Assembly (NCBI RefSeq): GCF_900109095.1 | Contig: NZ_FNYZ01000025.1 | Span: 1-64,000 of the forward strand | Reading direction: 5' to 3' | From: Sphingobium sp. AP50 | GTDB lineage: Bacteria; Pseudomonadota; Alphaproteobacteria; Sphingomonadales; Sphingomonadaceae | DNA: 64,000 bases | In this document: positions 44,570-53,984 of the stretch, piece after piece | Position numbering within the stretch: position 1 is the stretch's first letter | Layout: each line of letters begins with the position of its first letter | The notes under the pieces: generated by a model | What the model was told of the DNA's origin: nothing | Seen by the model: only the letters and a program-made list of their open reading frames with translations | The model's database searches: none | Made by a program: the position numbers and the translations under genes

Positions 44570-44900
44570 CAACCGATCCGGACCATCGGCAAAGTGGCGA
44601 CACGCCTGGAAGAGGAGACCCGGATCGGCAAGGGCGGAACCCAAGCGGGACAGCTCTCGCGGCTCGACCCGGTAGTGCTCGATGAGCTTGGATATCTTCC
44701 GTTTGAGCGGCCGGTTGCTATTCGAATTGATCAGCAAGCTCTATGAACGCACCGCCGTCGTCATCACGACCCACCTCGCCATCGGCGAATGGCCTACCGT
44801 ATTCGGGGATCTTAAGGTGACCACCGCGTTGCTCGACCGCGTTACGCATCAATGCGATATCGTTGAGACCGGCAATGACAGCTGGCGCTTCAAACACCGA
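44570..44900 (+). pseudogene. IS21-family IstB ATPase, C-terminal remnant
   Basis: It reads GTQAGQLSRLDPVVLDELGYLPFER (Walker B DELGY), then one frameshift near 44715, then SGRLLFELISKLYERTAVVITTHLAIGEWPTVFGD to IVETGNDSWRFKHRG. The Walker A part and istA are missing. After about 44900 the sequence is unrelated. Confidence 0.83.
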
Positions 44901-45221
44901 GGTTGGCCGCCACTCTCACCCCATCTTCAAGACCCACTTGCGCTGTGTGCGCCTGCGGCCGGGCTACGCCCGACCTCCTCCGCACACAGCGCAGAGCGCT
45001 CACCCAAAACCTCCGCTCAATCCCGGAAAGGGCGTCCCTCTTCACGCCGATATGGGTCCCGTTTGCGCGCGTTCGCCATGCTTACCCGCGCTGTGGCATG
45101 GCAGGCCGAACACCGCATCATCATGAACGGTAACAATACGGTGGTCTCTTCGGTTCGGAGATAAGCGCTGACGGAGTTCGTGCCGTCTTTCCAGCTACGC
45201 TGTTCCATAGGAGATATCATC
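44901..45221. other. Gap after the istB remnant
   Basis: No gene was recognised. At 45162 the sequence ATAAGCGCTGACGGA matches the IS66 end at 13 of 15 positions, a possible trace of a further IS66 end, but nothing else supports it. AGGAGATATCATC at the end is the ribosome site of the cupin pseudogene. Confidence 0.3.
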
Positions 45222-45601
45222 ATGGCAGATGCGATCTGTCGAGAAAATCATGCAACTGGCCGAATCCGTATCGACGGGTTGCGCGGTGGAAAGGGCAGCG
45301 TGTGTTGATCAGGCCGTTCGATCTAGGCGGACGCACCATGCTAGCGCGGTTCATCCTCTATAATATGCCTCTAGGTGCAAGCGAAGGCGTTCATGTGCAT
45401 TATGCCGACGATCGCAACGGCTACGGCGCGTATGACGAATTTGATTATTCATAGATAGGCGGGGCCACAGGACCATCGGAGAAGAGTGCAACGAGGTGGG
45501 TGCAGATGGCTACTTTATATGCCGATGGACGTTGTCGCGGTACCGAAAATAACCATATCTACGATGATCTTAAAGATCACCTGACTTCCATTATCCGCTA
45601 A
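45222..45601 (+). pseudogene. Cupin-domain protein, frameshifted
   Basis: ATG 45222, after AGGAGA, opens MADAICRENHATGRIRIDGLRGGKGSV; an extra TG at 45303-45304 ends that frame at 45311. The protein continues in the next frame as LIRPFDLGGRTMLARFILYN and GASEGVHVHYADDRNGYGAYDEF (cupin metal-site like) to TAG 45454. After more shifts it ends ENNHIYDDLKDHLTSIIR at 45601. It was probably a small metal-binding cupin of about 120 residues. It is now non-functional. It lies upstream of the pectin-locus TonB receptor and may once have belonged to it. Confidence 0.55.
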
Positions 45602-45944
45602 AAGGGGTCGTATTTATCATGGATCCTTGTGCAGACGTTGGGTGCACGCCATGTCTCTGCACATTCGAAATCCAGACAAGTCAGGGCAGCAGGAAGCGAT
45701 CCATTACTGCATCTTTCACCTCGTCCGGGAGCACATCGCGACTACTTTGAACAAATCGGCCGCGATGGGCTTGTGCCAGCCGATGCTCAGTTGACCCTGC
45801 GAAAAAGGCCCATATCTTATCGGCTTAAGAGCATATTGAGTTGAAATCCATCGATTCAGCTGATCTGTCGAAGAAAATAACCTGATTTCTCAATTAGCTT
45901 TAGCGCAGGAAATTATTCGGCATGTCTTCATGCTTTATCCCCAC
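45602..45944. other. AT-rich leader upstream of the pectin-locus receptor
   Basis: No supported gene; a 71-codon frame from 45629 has no ribosome site. Base composition drops toward AT, as expected of a promoter region. Confidence 0.35.
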
Positions 45945-45994
45945 TTGACAATACATGTATGTATTCTAGCCTCACTTTTTGCCGACATGTCGGC
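45945..45994 (+). promoter_or_regulatory. Promoter with two dyads upstream of the pectin TonB receptor
   Basis: TTGACA at 45945-45950 is a likely -35 box. It overlaps a perfect dyad AATACAT-GT-ATGTATT (45950-45965). A second perfect palindrome GCCGACATGTCGGC lies at 45981-45994, 26 bases before the ATG. The first dyad sits where a repressor would block the polymerase. Neither matches the LacI-type operator at 55528. Confidence 0.55.
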
Positions 45995-46019
45995 ATAGCC
46001 AGCCGAGGGGGGCTGGAGA

Positions 46020-48305
46020 ATGAAGGGGATTTTTATGCGTGCAGCTTTTTCTATGGCACTATGCATCTCCACGGCGTTAGCAGCGCTTGCCACATCTACC
46101 ACGGCTACGGCCCAGGGATCTGGTTCTTCGGCAGAAGCTGAGCGGGACGTCATATTCGTCACAGCGCAAAAACGGGCCGAGCGACTGATCGACGTCCCGG
46201 TCGCTGTTACTGCAGTTGCGTCCGATGCACTGATTCAGCAGAACTTGTTGTCGATCCGCGACTTTTACACGCGCATTCCGGGACTTCAGTTGTTCGGTAA
46301 TACGGTGCAGGATATTTCCCTGCGCGGCATCACGACCGGCAGCGGCACCAATCCGACCGTGTCGATCCTGATCGATGATGTGCAGTTTGGCTCGTCCACC
46401 TATCTCGGCAAGCCGCCTCTGCCCGATCTCGATCCAGCGACGCTCCAACGCGTCGAGGTTTTGCGCGGTCCTCAGGGAACGCTTTACGGTGCGTCGAGCC
46501 TGGGTGGAATTATCAAATATGTAACCAAGGACCCCAGCACCAGCGAGTTTTCTGGACGTGCCGAAGTTGGCGTCAATAGCGTAAAGGATGGCGGTGAAGG
46601 CTGGTCGGCTCGCGCTTCGATTACCACGCCGATCATCTCAGATCGGGTCGGTTTTGGCTTAAGCGGCTTTTATCGTGACGATCCACGCTATCTTGATAGT
46701 ATCGTGCCAACCGGCGCGAGGGTAAAAGACGTCAACAAGAATGAAGTCTATGGCGGCCGCGCCGCAGTGATCCTTCACCCAACCGAAAGTCTGACGGTTA
46801 CGCTGTCGGCGCTGTACCAGAAGCAAAATAGCGCGGGTTCGAACCTGATCGATATTTGTACGAGCTGTTCACCCCGTCCGGCTACCGGATCGGCGCAGCG
46901 GCCTGTATTGTTTGATATGCGTAATCTTTCCGATCGACGCACGGCACGCGCTGCGGTTGTGCCGACCACAAATGAAATACAGCTCTATACCGCACGTGTG
47001 GCGCTTAATCTGGATGAAATGCAGGTCACCTCCGTCACTGCATGGGGACGTAATGAAAAGGCGACTGTTTCGGATTCGACTGCACGGTTCGGCGCTGCGC
47101 TTGAGCAATATGCCAACTATCCAGCCCAACAGACCTATTTGTTTGATGAGCCGATCCTCACGAACAAGTTTACGCAGGAGCTTCGTTTTTCCAATCAGGG
47201 TGCTCAGTTCGACTGGCTTGCCGGGCTGTTCTATACCAATGAGCGAACCGGCCTGTCGCAGGTCATTAACCGGGTTGGCAGTGCGCCCAATGTGGCCGTC
47301 TATAGTGGTTCGAATATTTCCAGCTATGAGGAGAAGGCCGCGTTTGTTGACCTGACCTATCATTTATCTGACCGATTGGATATTCAGGGCGGGTTGCGCT
47401 ATGCGCAGAATGAACAGACCTATCGCGTTCTGAGCGTAATCGACGCTGCGGCGCAGGCCCTGTTCGGCCCCGGTGAGGATCATCTTTTCACATCAAAGGA
47501 AGACGCCGTCACTTGGTTGCTGGCGCCTACTTACCGGTTCAACAAGGATTTGATGGCCTATGCTCGTATTGCCAGCGGCTATCGTCCGGGCGGCCCTAAT
47601 ACAGAAACACCCGGCGCATCGGCAACCTTTGGTGCAGACACGGTCATGAACTACGAAATCGGTCTGAAGGGCAGCGTGCTGGAAAACCGGGCGACATTCG
47701 ATGTGGCTGCTTTCCAAGTCAACTGGAAGGACATTCAGTTCCAGAACACTGCGCTGCCATCGCAATTCGCGTTTTTTGAAAATGGCAATACGGCACGAAG
47801 CCGTGGCGTCGAGCTGGCCGGCGGTCTCAAAGGCTGGAACGGATTTTCGGTAGACGTGAACGCAACCTTCCTGGATGCGATGCTGACCCGTTCGTTGGCA
47901 CTCACCACGTCATCGGTCCAGCGGCTTTATGGACTAGCCGGCGACCGTCTTCCCTATTCGGCGAAATTCACCGGCAACCTGTCGGTACAGCAGGACATTC
48001 CGCTGACGGATAACGCCGAAGCTTTTGTCGGGATCAACCTGAACTATGTTGGCAACCGTTTGGGCATGTTGAATCAAAATTCAGCCAGCACCGTTTTCGA
48101 ACGCGTTAAAATCCCTGCTTATACAGTCGTCGATCTACGGGCAGGCATGGCGATCGACCGTCGCTGGCGTATTGATGCTTATGTGCGCAATCTGTTTGAC
48201 AAGATAGGCATCACCAGCGTGGATACCCGCAACGGCACTAATCTTCCCCAAGCCATCTACATCGCACCCAGGACATTTGGCATGAATCTGAGCGTTACAT
48301 TTTAA
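46020..48305 (+). CDS. TonB-dependent outer-membrane receptor (pectin / oligosaccharide uptake)
   Basis: The protein has 761 residues from ATG 46020; ATG 46035 (AAGGGG upstream) is an alternative. Signal peptide RAAFSMALCISTALAALATS, TonB-box-like RDVIFVTAQKRAERLIDVPV, plug (RGITTGSGTNPTVSILIDDV, VLRGPQGTLYGASSLGG), barrel ending FGMNLSVTF. It converges on GH28 genes and heads the pectin region, so it probably imports galacturonate-containing oligosaccharides. Its promoter has its own dyads, so it may be controlled separately from the uxa genes. Confidence 0.9.
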   Translation: MKGIFMRAAFSMALCISTALAALATSTTATAQGSGSSAEAERDVIFVTAQKRAERLIDVPVAVTAVASDALIQQNLLSIRDFYTRIPGLQLFGNTVQDISLRGITTGSGTNPTVSILIDDVQFGSSTYLGKPPLPDLDPATLQRVEVLRGPQGTLYGASSLGGIIKYVTKDPSTSEFSGRAEVGVNSVKDGGEGWSARASITTPIISDRVGFGLSGFYRDDPRYLDSIVPTGARVKDVNKNEVYGGRAAVILHPTESLTVTLSALYQKQNSAGSNLIDICTSCSPRPATGSAQRPVLFDMRNLSDRRTARAAVVPTTNEIQLYTARVALNLDEMQVTSVTAWGRNEKATVSDSTARFGAALEQYANYPAQQTYLFDEPILTNKFTQELRFSNQGAQFDWLAGLFYTNERTGLSQVINRVGSAPNVAVYSGSNISSYEEKAAFVDLTYHLSDRLDIQGGLRYAQNEQTYRVLSVIDAAAQALFGPGEDHLFTSKEDAVTWLLAPTYRFNKDLMAYARIASGYRPGGPNTETPGASATFGADTVMNYEIGLKGSVLENRATFDVAAFQVNWKDIQFQNTALPSQFAFFENGNTARSRGVELAGGLKGWNGFSVDVNATFLDAMLTRSLALTTSSVQRLYGLAGDRLPYSAKFTGNLSVQQDIPLTDNAEAFVGINLNYVGNRLGMLNQNSASTVFERVKIPAYTVVDLRAGMAIDRRWRIDAYVRNLFDKIGITSVDTRNGTNLPQAIYIAPRTFGMNLSVTF

Positions 48306-48317
48306 ATCTGGAAAGCC

Positions 48318-48350
48318 AGAAAGCTGGCAGATCTAATCTGTCAGCTTTCT
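48318..48350. terminator. Bidirectional transcription terminator
   Basis: The arms AGAAAGCTGGCAGAT and ATCTGTCAGCTTTCT (one mismatch) surround a three-base loop, between the convergent ends of the receptor gene (48305) and the GH28 gene (48365). The AGAAAG/CTTTCT ends give a short T-rich run in each direction. Confidence 0.8.
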
Positions 48351-48364
48351 TTCACAAATGGACT

Positions 48365-49792
48365 TCAGGTCTGCGTAAAGCCGATGACGTTCGACGTTGC
48401 CACGGCTGGACCATCCAGCTTAGTCACGGCCACGCTGTTAAGGTGCACACTGCGAACGGGTAAATCTAGCTCTCCCGCTATTCGGCATATGAAGCCAGAT
48501 TTTGCGACCGATATATTTTGAACATATATGCCCGATATAGGTGTGAGTTTTTGCACGTAAGTGGGCAATAATTGCTTCCACTGATAAAGAACATCAGTAT
48601 CAATCGCAAGAACGCCTCCAGCAAGCACAGTGGCATGAACATTAGAGAAGTGAATGTTCCGCACATAACCGCCACGCCGCTCGTTTGTCTTGACATATAA
48701 AAGATTGTTCATCGGCACGGCATGGTCGCCATCGCCTTTCCCGGTGCCCACATAGCGGCAATCGTGAACAAATATATTCTCGATTCCGCCAGACAGTTCG
48801 CTTCCAATCGCCATCATCTGATGGCCATTCTTTATCGTGCAATTACGCATCACGATGTTACGCGAGGGCTTACCAATGAGCCAGGCCTCCATATCGCGGC
48901 CCGATTTTACCGAAACGGCGTCATCTCCCTGATCAAATACGCATCCTTCGATCAGTACATTGTCCGACATCTCCGGATCGATGCCGTCATTATTATGACC
49001 ATGAGCGAAGATTTCTATGTTTCGTATCGTAACATTGCTGCACAGATAAGGGTGGATTGTCCAGAAGGGACTATTATGGATATAAATATCTTCCACCAAG
49101 ACATTACGGCATCGGTTGAATTGAATGAAATGCGGACGAAGATTTGTCTGGCCTTCCGTCATGTCCCGATTTTTGATCGGCACATTCGCCCGCGCAAGTT
49201 CGTAAAGCCGGATCAATCCATCCATATGGGCTTTAGGCCGCGCGAACCATTCTCGCCAGACTTCAAGTTCCGCTTCCAGTCTGCCCTCCCCGGTGATGGC
49301 GACGTCGATGCATTCGTAGGCATAAATGAGCGGCGAGTAATTTAGACACTCGATACCCTCCCAGCTAGTTCTGACAGGCGGTAGATATTCTTTGGGACTG
49401 GAGGAAAAAAGCAGCGTGGCGCCCTTGGCGATGTGCAGGTTGACGCCGCTACGAAGGTGTACCGCTCCGGTTCGCCAGTGTCCCGGCGGCACGATTACGG
49501 TACCACCGCCAGCACGGTGGGCTGCGGCGATCGCCTTTGAAATGGCTGTCGTGCTGAGTGCGGCTCCGTCCGAAACTGCGCCGAACTCGGCAATCGAGAA
49601 TGTTCGGGCATGCGAGAAGTCGGGATAATGTAATGCGGGCATATCGAATGGCGCCTCGACTGATAGGGAGCGCCTACGCACCCGGGCGGAAGCATCGGTT
49701 CCCATAGCTGCGAGACTTAACGCGGCGCCCGCATGCAGCAACGTGCGCCGGGGCATATTGCCAATGTCGCCCAGTCCGTCACAATTTGCCAT
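48365..49792 (-). CDS. GH28 polygalacturonase-type glycoside hydrolase (copy 1)
   Basis: The protein has 475 residues, with a right-handed beta-helix. Family motifs: NNDGIDPE (usual NTD), GDDAVSVKSG (catalytic Asp pair), GHQMMAIGSE (usual GHG) and RRGGYVRNIH (RxK position). N-terminal MPRRTLLHAGAALSLAAMG with two Arg suggests Tat export, so it acts in the periplasm. ATG 49792 has GGAG seven bases upstream. It probably removes galacturonate from pectin or rhamnogalacturonan fragments. It lies 84 bases after the other GH28 gene and ends the uxaA operon. Confidence 0.87.
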   Translation of the reverse strand: MANCDGLGDIGNMPRRTLLHAGAALSLAAMGTDASARVRRRSLSVEAPFDMPALHYPDFSHARTFSIAEFGAVSDGAALSTTAISKAIAAAHRAGGGTVIVPPGHWRTGAVHLRSGVNLHIAKGATLLFSSSPKEYLPPVRTSWEGIECLNYSPLIYAYECIDVAITGEGRLEAELEVWREWFARPKAHMDGLIRLYELARANVPIKNRDMTEGQTNLRPHFIQFNRCRNVLVEDIYIHNSPFWTIHPYLCSNVTIRNIEIFAHGHNNDGIDPEMSDNVLIEGCVFDQGDDAVSVKSGRDMEAWLIGKPSRNIVMRNCTIKNGHQMMAIGSELSGGIENIFVHDCRYVGTGKGDGDHAVPMNNLLYVKTNERRGGYVRNIHFSNVHATVLAGGVLAIDTDVLYQWKQLLPTYVQKLTPISGIYVQNISVAKSGFICRIAGELDLPVRSVHLNSVAVTKLDGPAVATSNVIGFTQT

Positions 49793-49876
49793 CCTGCGTC
49801 TCCAAAAAGTTAGATTTCACTCTTCTGGTGAGAGAGTAAGGGCTTAAATTAAAAAAAGATCACCCAAAAGGGATTT

Positions 49877-51220
49877 TTATATGTCTGTATTAGATGGTAT
49901 AGGATTTATTGTTTTGCCATTTATTACAACGCTATCAAATTTTATATTATTTAATTCAGATGCCGAAATTTTGGTATCAGCGAGATCGACATTCAGTTCG
50001 TGAATGCTGATACAGCTTATCTTGGTTTGGCCAGGATTTGCCCGAATAAAGCCTAGCTTGCCAAATCTGCCCTGAATACGGGAAAAGCGAATGTTACGGA
50101 CGACCGAACGAGGCGGCCTGTCCCCATGAAGGTCATGATACTGAGTCCATGGTTCGATAGACACGATCACCCCACCATGGCTATCCAATATAATATCTTC
50201 AAAGCGAATATCCTCGTATATCTGCGGTGTGTCGGTGCGAAGCTTCAGCCGCGCCAGAGCCATAGGGCCAGTGATTTTGCAGTTTCTCATAAGCACATTG
50301 CGTACGATCGTAGCCTCGCTGCCGCATGCAAATGCATGATGCCCGCGTCGAAACGTACAGTTGAGGATTGTAAGATGTTCGACGGGTGGACTCCCCGTAT
50401 CCTTCATTGCATGGAACCCTTTTGAACCCTTCGCCGCAACGCAATCATCGGTGACGGAGAAGTGGCAGCCGTCGATGGTTACATGGCGGCAGCTGTCGAC
50501 ATCAATTCCGTCGGTGCTCGGAGCCTGCTTATAATCGTCAGGCACTTCGAAACGTGCATTGCGCACCTTGACCTGATCGCAATTATAGAGATGCAAGTTC
50601 CAGAACTGGGAATCTTTGAATGTGATCCCCTCGACGAGCACGTGACGCGATCGCTGTATAAGTGCAAGACGCGCGCGGGGCAGGCTTAAGTTGGAGAAAT
50701 TTTGCAAATTTTTCGAAGTGGCGCGCATATGCCAGAACTGGTCCCAGACCGATCGGCCAGCGCCGTCCAAGACGCCCATGCCGGTAATTCTGAATCCATC
50801 GCACTGGTTGGCATTGATCAGCGCCGGGGTGAAATGCTCCTCAAAATGCCCTTCAATGCGCGTTCTGCCCGGCGGAAACTGTGCCATGTCCGTGGTGCAT
50901 CGCAACGTTGCTCCCTTCGCCAGATGAAGATGAACACCGGGACGGAAAAACAACGCTCCGCTCAGAAATATGCCGGGGGGTACGACCAGCGTTCCACCGC
51001 CAGTAGCCGCTAGTCGCTCTATACCTGTTTGGATTGCCTTGGTGTTGAGGGTGACGCCATCTGCGACGGCACCGCAATATGTGACAAGCAGTGACGGACG
51101 CACATGATCCGCCCCATCCGCAGCGGTGGGCAACAACGCCAATGTGAGGGAAGATCGTACGAAAGATCGGCGATCCAGCCGAACGGTCGGTGGAAAGGTG
51201 GGTGAGCTACATTCGATCAT
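49877..51220 (-). CDS. GH28 polygalacturonase-type glycoside hydrolase (copy 2)
   Basis: The protein has 447 residues. Beta-helix enzyme with STDGIDVDSC, TDDCVAAKGS (catalytic Asp pair), GHHAFACGSE and ARLKLRTDTP (RxK). The N-terminal LDRRSFVRSSLTLALLP is a Tat-like signal, so periplasmic. It overlaps the reductase gene by four bases (ATGA). The two GH28 enzymes differ clearly in sequence and may split different linkages (homogalacturonan versus rhamnogalacturonan). Confidence 0.87.
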   Translation of the reverse strand: MIECSSPTFPPTVRLDRRSFVRSSLTLALLPTAADGADHVRPSLLVTYCGAVADGVTLNTKAIQTGIERLAATGGGTLVVPPGIFLSGALFFRPGVHLHLAKGATLRCTTDMAQFPPGRTRIEGHFEEHFTPALINANQCDGFRITGMGVLDGAGRSVWDQFWHMRATSKNLQNFSNLSLPRARLALIQRSRHVLVEGITFKDSQFWNLHLYNCDQVKVRNARFEVPDDYKQAPSTDGIDVDSCRHVTIDGCHFSVTDDCVAAKGSKGFHAMKDTGSPPVEHLTILNCTFRRGHHAFACGSEATIVRNVLMRNCKITGPMALARLKLRTDTPQIYEDIRFEDIILDSHGGVIVSIEPWTQYHDLHGDRPPRSVVRNIRFSRIQGRFGKLGFIRANPGQTKISCISIHELNVDLADTKISASELNNIKFDSVVINGKTINPIPSNTDI

Positions 51221-52695
51221 GAGCCTCGACCTTGAGTAAGCGCGCGAACGCTGGCCATAGCGCCTTCCGTTTCGAGGTTTATCAGCTGACTGGTCAGCGC
51301 GTCCGCAAATATTGGATCGTCACGTAGCAAAGCGGGCATGATTGCCGGATAATTCAGGATCGCCGCAACCTTGCCGGCAGGATCGGTCCGAGTTTGAAAC
51401 AGCACATTTAATTCCGATGCGAGCGGATCATCCACCAGATGCGGACGCCCAAGGTCGTCCTTACCGGCATGCCACCTGATCCAGGCGGCAACGCCCAGGG
51501 TCAGTGCAGGAGCAGGCAGGCCCGCGGATCGTCGACTGACAAGGGATTGCAACAGCCTCTGTGGCAGTTTTTGAGACCCGTCCATTGCGATCTGGTGCGT
51601 TCGGTGCATGAGCGAACTGTTATCAAATCGTGCCATTAGCGCCCGCCGGTAGGTAGCCACATCGAGTTCAGCCGGTGGCGACAAGGTCGTCTCCGCCTCA
51701 TCCCAAAGCTGCTGCACATAGATCCTGAACTCGGAGTGGCTCAGGGTTTCGTGGACATGAGCGATCCCGGCCAGTCCACCCAGATATGCGATGGCACTAT
51801 GTGCGCCATTGAGCAGTCGAAGCTTGGCATCCTCCCAAGGCGCGACCGAAGACGTAAGATGTACGCTTGCTGGAAACGTCGGTCGCGGACCGCAAAATCG
51901 ATCCTCTATCACCCACTGAGTAAAAGGTTCTGTTTTTACCATGGCTTGATCAATCAAGCCATATTCGCTGGCAAATGCCGCAATATCCTGCGGTATCGTC
52001 GCCGGAACTATGCGGTCGACCATCGTGTCGGGGAAAGCGCCTTCCTCATCAATCCATCGGGCGAGCAAAGAATCATGTGCCTGGGCTAGCTCAATGACGG
52101 CCCTTTGCAAGCGCCTACCATTGCTGGGGATGTTGTCGCACGATATGGCGGTAAAAGGCTTTATGCCTTTGCGCCGTCGTTCAGCCAGCGCTGCGACGAG
52201 AAAACCCGGTGCCGAGCAGGGGTGGGAGAGGCTGTTAAGTTCGTGCGCGATTTGAGGATCGGTTTTTAGCAAGGCTCCGCTGACAGGATCGAGTTTATAG
52301 CCTTTCTCGGTGACGGTCAGCGTCACAATATGCGTGTCGACTGATGCCAGCATCGCCACGATCGCGGCTGGATTTTTCGGCGCGACCTGCACGTCCAGGA
52401 TGCTTCCGATCAGCTGTGATGCGGTCGTTGCACCATCGCTAACGAGTAAATGATATAGTCCATCCTGAGGCATCATCTGATCATGAACATCGGCCGTGCG
52501 AAGCGAGGCTGCACGAATGCCCCACCGCAAATCGCCCGCTGCAAGGATATCGTCGAAGACCACCGCCTGATGTGCGCGGTGGAAGGCGCCCACGCCCAGG
52601 TGGACGACGCCTGCCGTCACCTTAGACCGGTCATAAGCTGGCTGGCGCACTTCCGACCGCAGCTCTTCCACTGTGCGGGAAGACAGGCGGGTCAT
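51217..52695 (-). CDS. Polyol-dehydrogenase-family uronate reductase (fructuronate / tagaturonate reductase)
   Basis: The protein has 492 residues of the mannitol dehydrogenase / UxuB family: VVHLGVGAFHRAHQAVV near the N-terminus (NAD loop), then CDNIPSNG (about 175) and the catalytic Lys region TEPFTQWVIEDRF. Family members reduce fructuronate to mannonate or tagaturonate to altronate. The operon has UxaA (altronate dehydratase) and UxaC but no UxuA, so the reaction needed here is tagaturonate to altronate, although the sequence looks closer to UxuB/mannitol dehydrogenase than to classical UxaB. Start and stop overlap both neighbours (ATGA twice). Confidence 0.83.
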   Translation of the reverse strand: MTRLSSRTVEELRSEVRQPAYDRSKVTAGVVHLGVGAFHRAHQAVVFDDILAAGDLRWGIRAASLRTADVHDQMMPQDGLYHLLVSDGATTASQLIGSILDVQVAPKNPAAIVAMLASVDTHIVTLTVTEKGYKLDPVSGALLKTDPQIAHELNSLSHPCSAPGFLVAALAERRRKGIKPFTAISCDNIPSNGRRLQRAVIELAQAHDSLLARWIDEEGAFPDTMVDRIVPATIPQDIAAFASEYGLIDQAMVKTEPFTQWVIEDRFCGPRPTFPASVHLTSSVAPWEDAKLRLLNGAHSAIAYLGGLAGIAHVHETLSHSEFRIYVQQLWDEAETTLSPPAELDVATYRRALMARFDNSSLMHRTHQIAMDGSQKLPQRLLQSLVSRRSAGLPAPALTLGVAAWIRWHAGKDDLGRPHLVDDPLASELNVLFQTRTDPAGKVAAILNYPAIMPALLRDDPIFADALTSQLINLETEGAMASVRALTQGRGS

Positions 52696-53939
52696 GCTAC
52701 TGCCTCCATCGAATCGCCGATTTTCGGCACCAACCCATGGATCAGCGCCAATGCAAGCAAATAGACCGAACCTGCAACAAGGAAGATCGGCCAGTAAGAA
52801 CCGCTATGGTCGAGAATATAGCCGGTGAACTGGGTCATAACCATGCCGCCCACGGCACCGGCGGCGCCGCCAATACCAATTGCCGACCCGATCGCATTTT
52901 GTGGCAGCATGTCTGACGGGAGGGTGAACAGATTCGCCGACCAGGCTTGGTGCGCCGCTGCCGCGAGCGCGATCAGTCCGACGGCGCCCCACAGACTAGA
53001 AACGCCGGGCGCGGCCATGACGGGTATGACGGCCAGGGCGCTGATCAGCATGGTGAGCTTACGCGCGCGGTTCACACTGTGTCCACGTTGCATCATGCGC
53101 GATGACAGCCAGCCGCCCGCAACGCTGCCAAAGTCGGCGACGAGATAGATGACGACCAGCGGTGGGCCAAATTCCTTGAGTTCCAAGCCATGGCGGCGAT
53201 GCAGAAAGTCCGGCAGCCAGAAAAGGAACAGCCACCAGATCGGGTCGGTGATAAATTTCCCTACTGCAAAAGCCCATGTTTCGCGCCGTTTGAGGACGTT
53301 GAGCCAACTCTGGTCCGGGGTGGCCTGCGCTTGCTGCATCGATTTGGTATTTGCCGGAAGTCGGTAAAAATGCAGCCACGCAATCAACCACAGAAAGCTT
53401 GCGACGCCAGTGACTATGAAAGCAGCGCGCCAGCCAAATGCGAGGGTGATCGCGGGGACCAAAAGGGGCGTGGCAATAGCGCCGACATTCGACCCGGCGT
53501 TGAATATGCCCGTGGCGAGCGCTCTTTCCTTAGGTGGGAACCATTCCGCCACGCTCTTGATGCCGGCAGGGAAATTTCCGGACTCTCCGATGCCCAGCAC
53601 GAAACGGGCGAGGGCAAAGGTTCCTATCGAATGGGCAAAACCGTGACAGATATGCGCGATCGTCCAAATCGTGAATGCACAGGCATAGCCCAGTTTAGCA
53701 CCTAGCCGATCAATGATCCGCCCAAAGACGAGATAGCCCAGCGCATAGGCCGCCTGAAACCAGAACACGATGTCGGCATAAGCCGTTTCGTTCCAGCCGA
53801 ACTCGACCTGAAGCGTCGGCTTAAGCAAGCCGATCATTTGACGATCAATATAGTTTATTCCGGTTGCAAGGAACAAAAGGCCGCAAATGACCCATCGGTA
53901 TCGCGGCGTAACTGCCTCGGCTTGGCTCATAGCATGCAT
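52692..53939 (-). CDS. MFS transporter, hexuronate (ExuT-like) type
   Basis: The protein has 415 residues with twelve predicted membrane segments. RWVICGLLFLATGINYIDRQ at the start, FGRIIDRLGAKLGYACAF after segment 2, and GIGESGNFPAGIKSVAEWFPPKERALATG in the first half are typical of the anion:cation symporter group with ExuT. It probably imports galacturonate across the inner membrane. ATG 53939 has AGGAGA five bases upstream. It lies between uxaA and the reductase. Confidence 0.87.
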   Translation of the reverse strand: MHAMSQAEAVTPRYRWVICGLLFLATGINYIDRQMIGLLKPTLQVEFGWNETAYADIVFWFQAAYALGYLVFGRIIDRLGAKLGYACAFTIWTIAHICHGFAHSIGTFALARFVLGIGESGNFPAGIKSVAEWFPPKERALATGIFNAGSNVGAIATPLLVPAITLAFGWRAAFIVTGVASFLWLIAWLHFYRLPANTKSMQQAQATPDQSWLNVLKRRETWAFAVGKFITDPIWWLFLFWLPDFLHRRHGLELKEFGPPLVVIYLVADFGSVAGGWLSSRMMQRGHSVNRARKLTMLISALAVIPVMAAPGVSSLWGAVGLIALAAAAHQAWSANLFTLPSDMLPQNAIGSAIGIGGAAGAVGGMVMTQFTGYILDHSGSYWPIFLVAGSVYLLALALIHGLVPKIGDSMEAVA

Positions 53940-53984
53940 TCGTCTCTCCTAAATGCGTCTTGGCGCGCATATCTGGTTCAGGGG

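Noticed and set aside
45162..45176. A third possible IS66 end (ATAAGCGCTGACGGA)
   Set aside because: It matches only 13 of 15 bases, with no IS66 gene beside it and no partner end, so chance similarity cannot be excluded.
45629..45844. A 71-codon frame upstream of the pectin receptor
   Set aside because: It has no ribosome site and no recognisable features; at most it is a decayed remnant.
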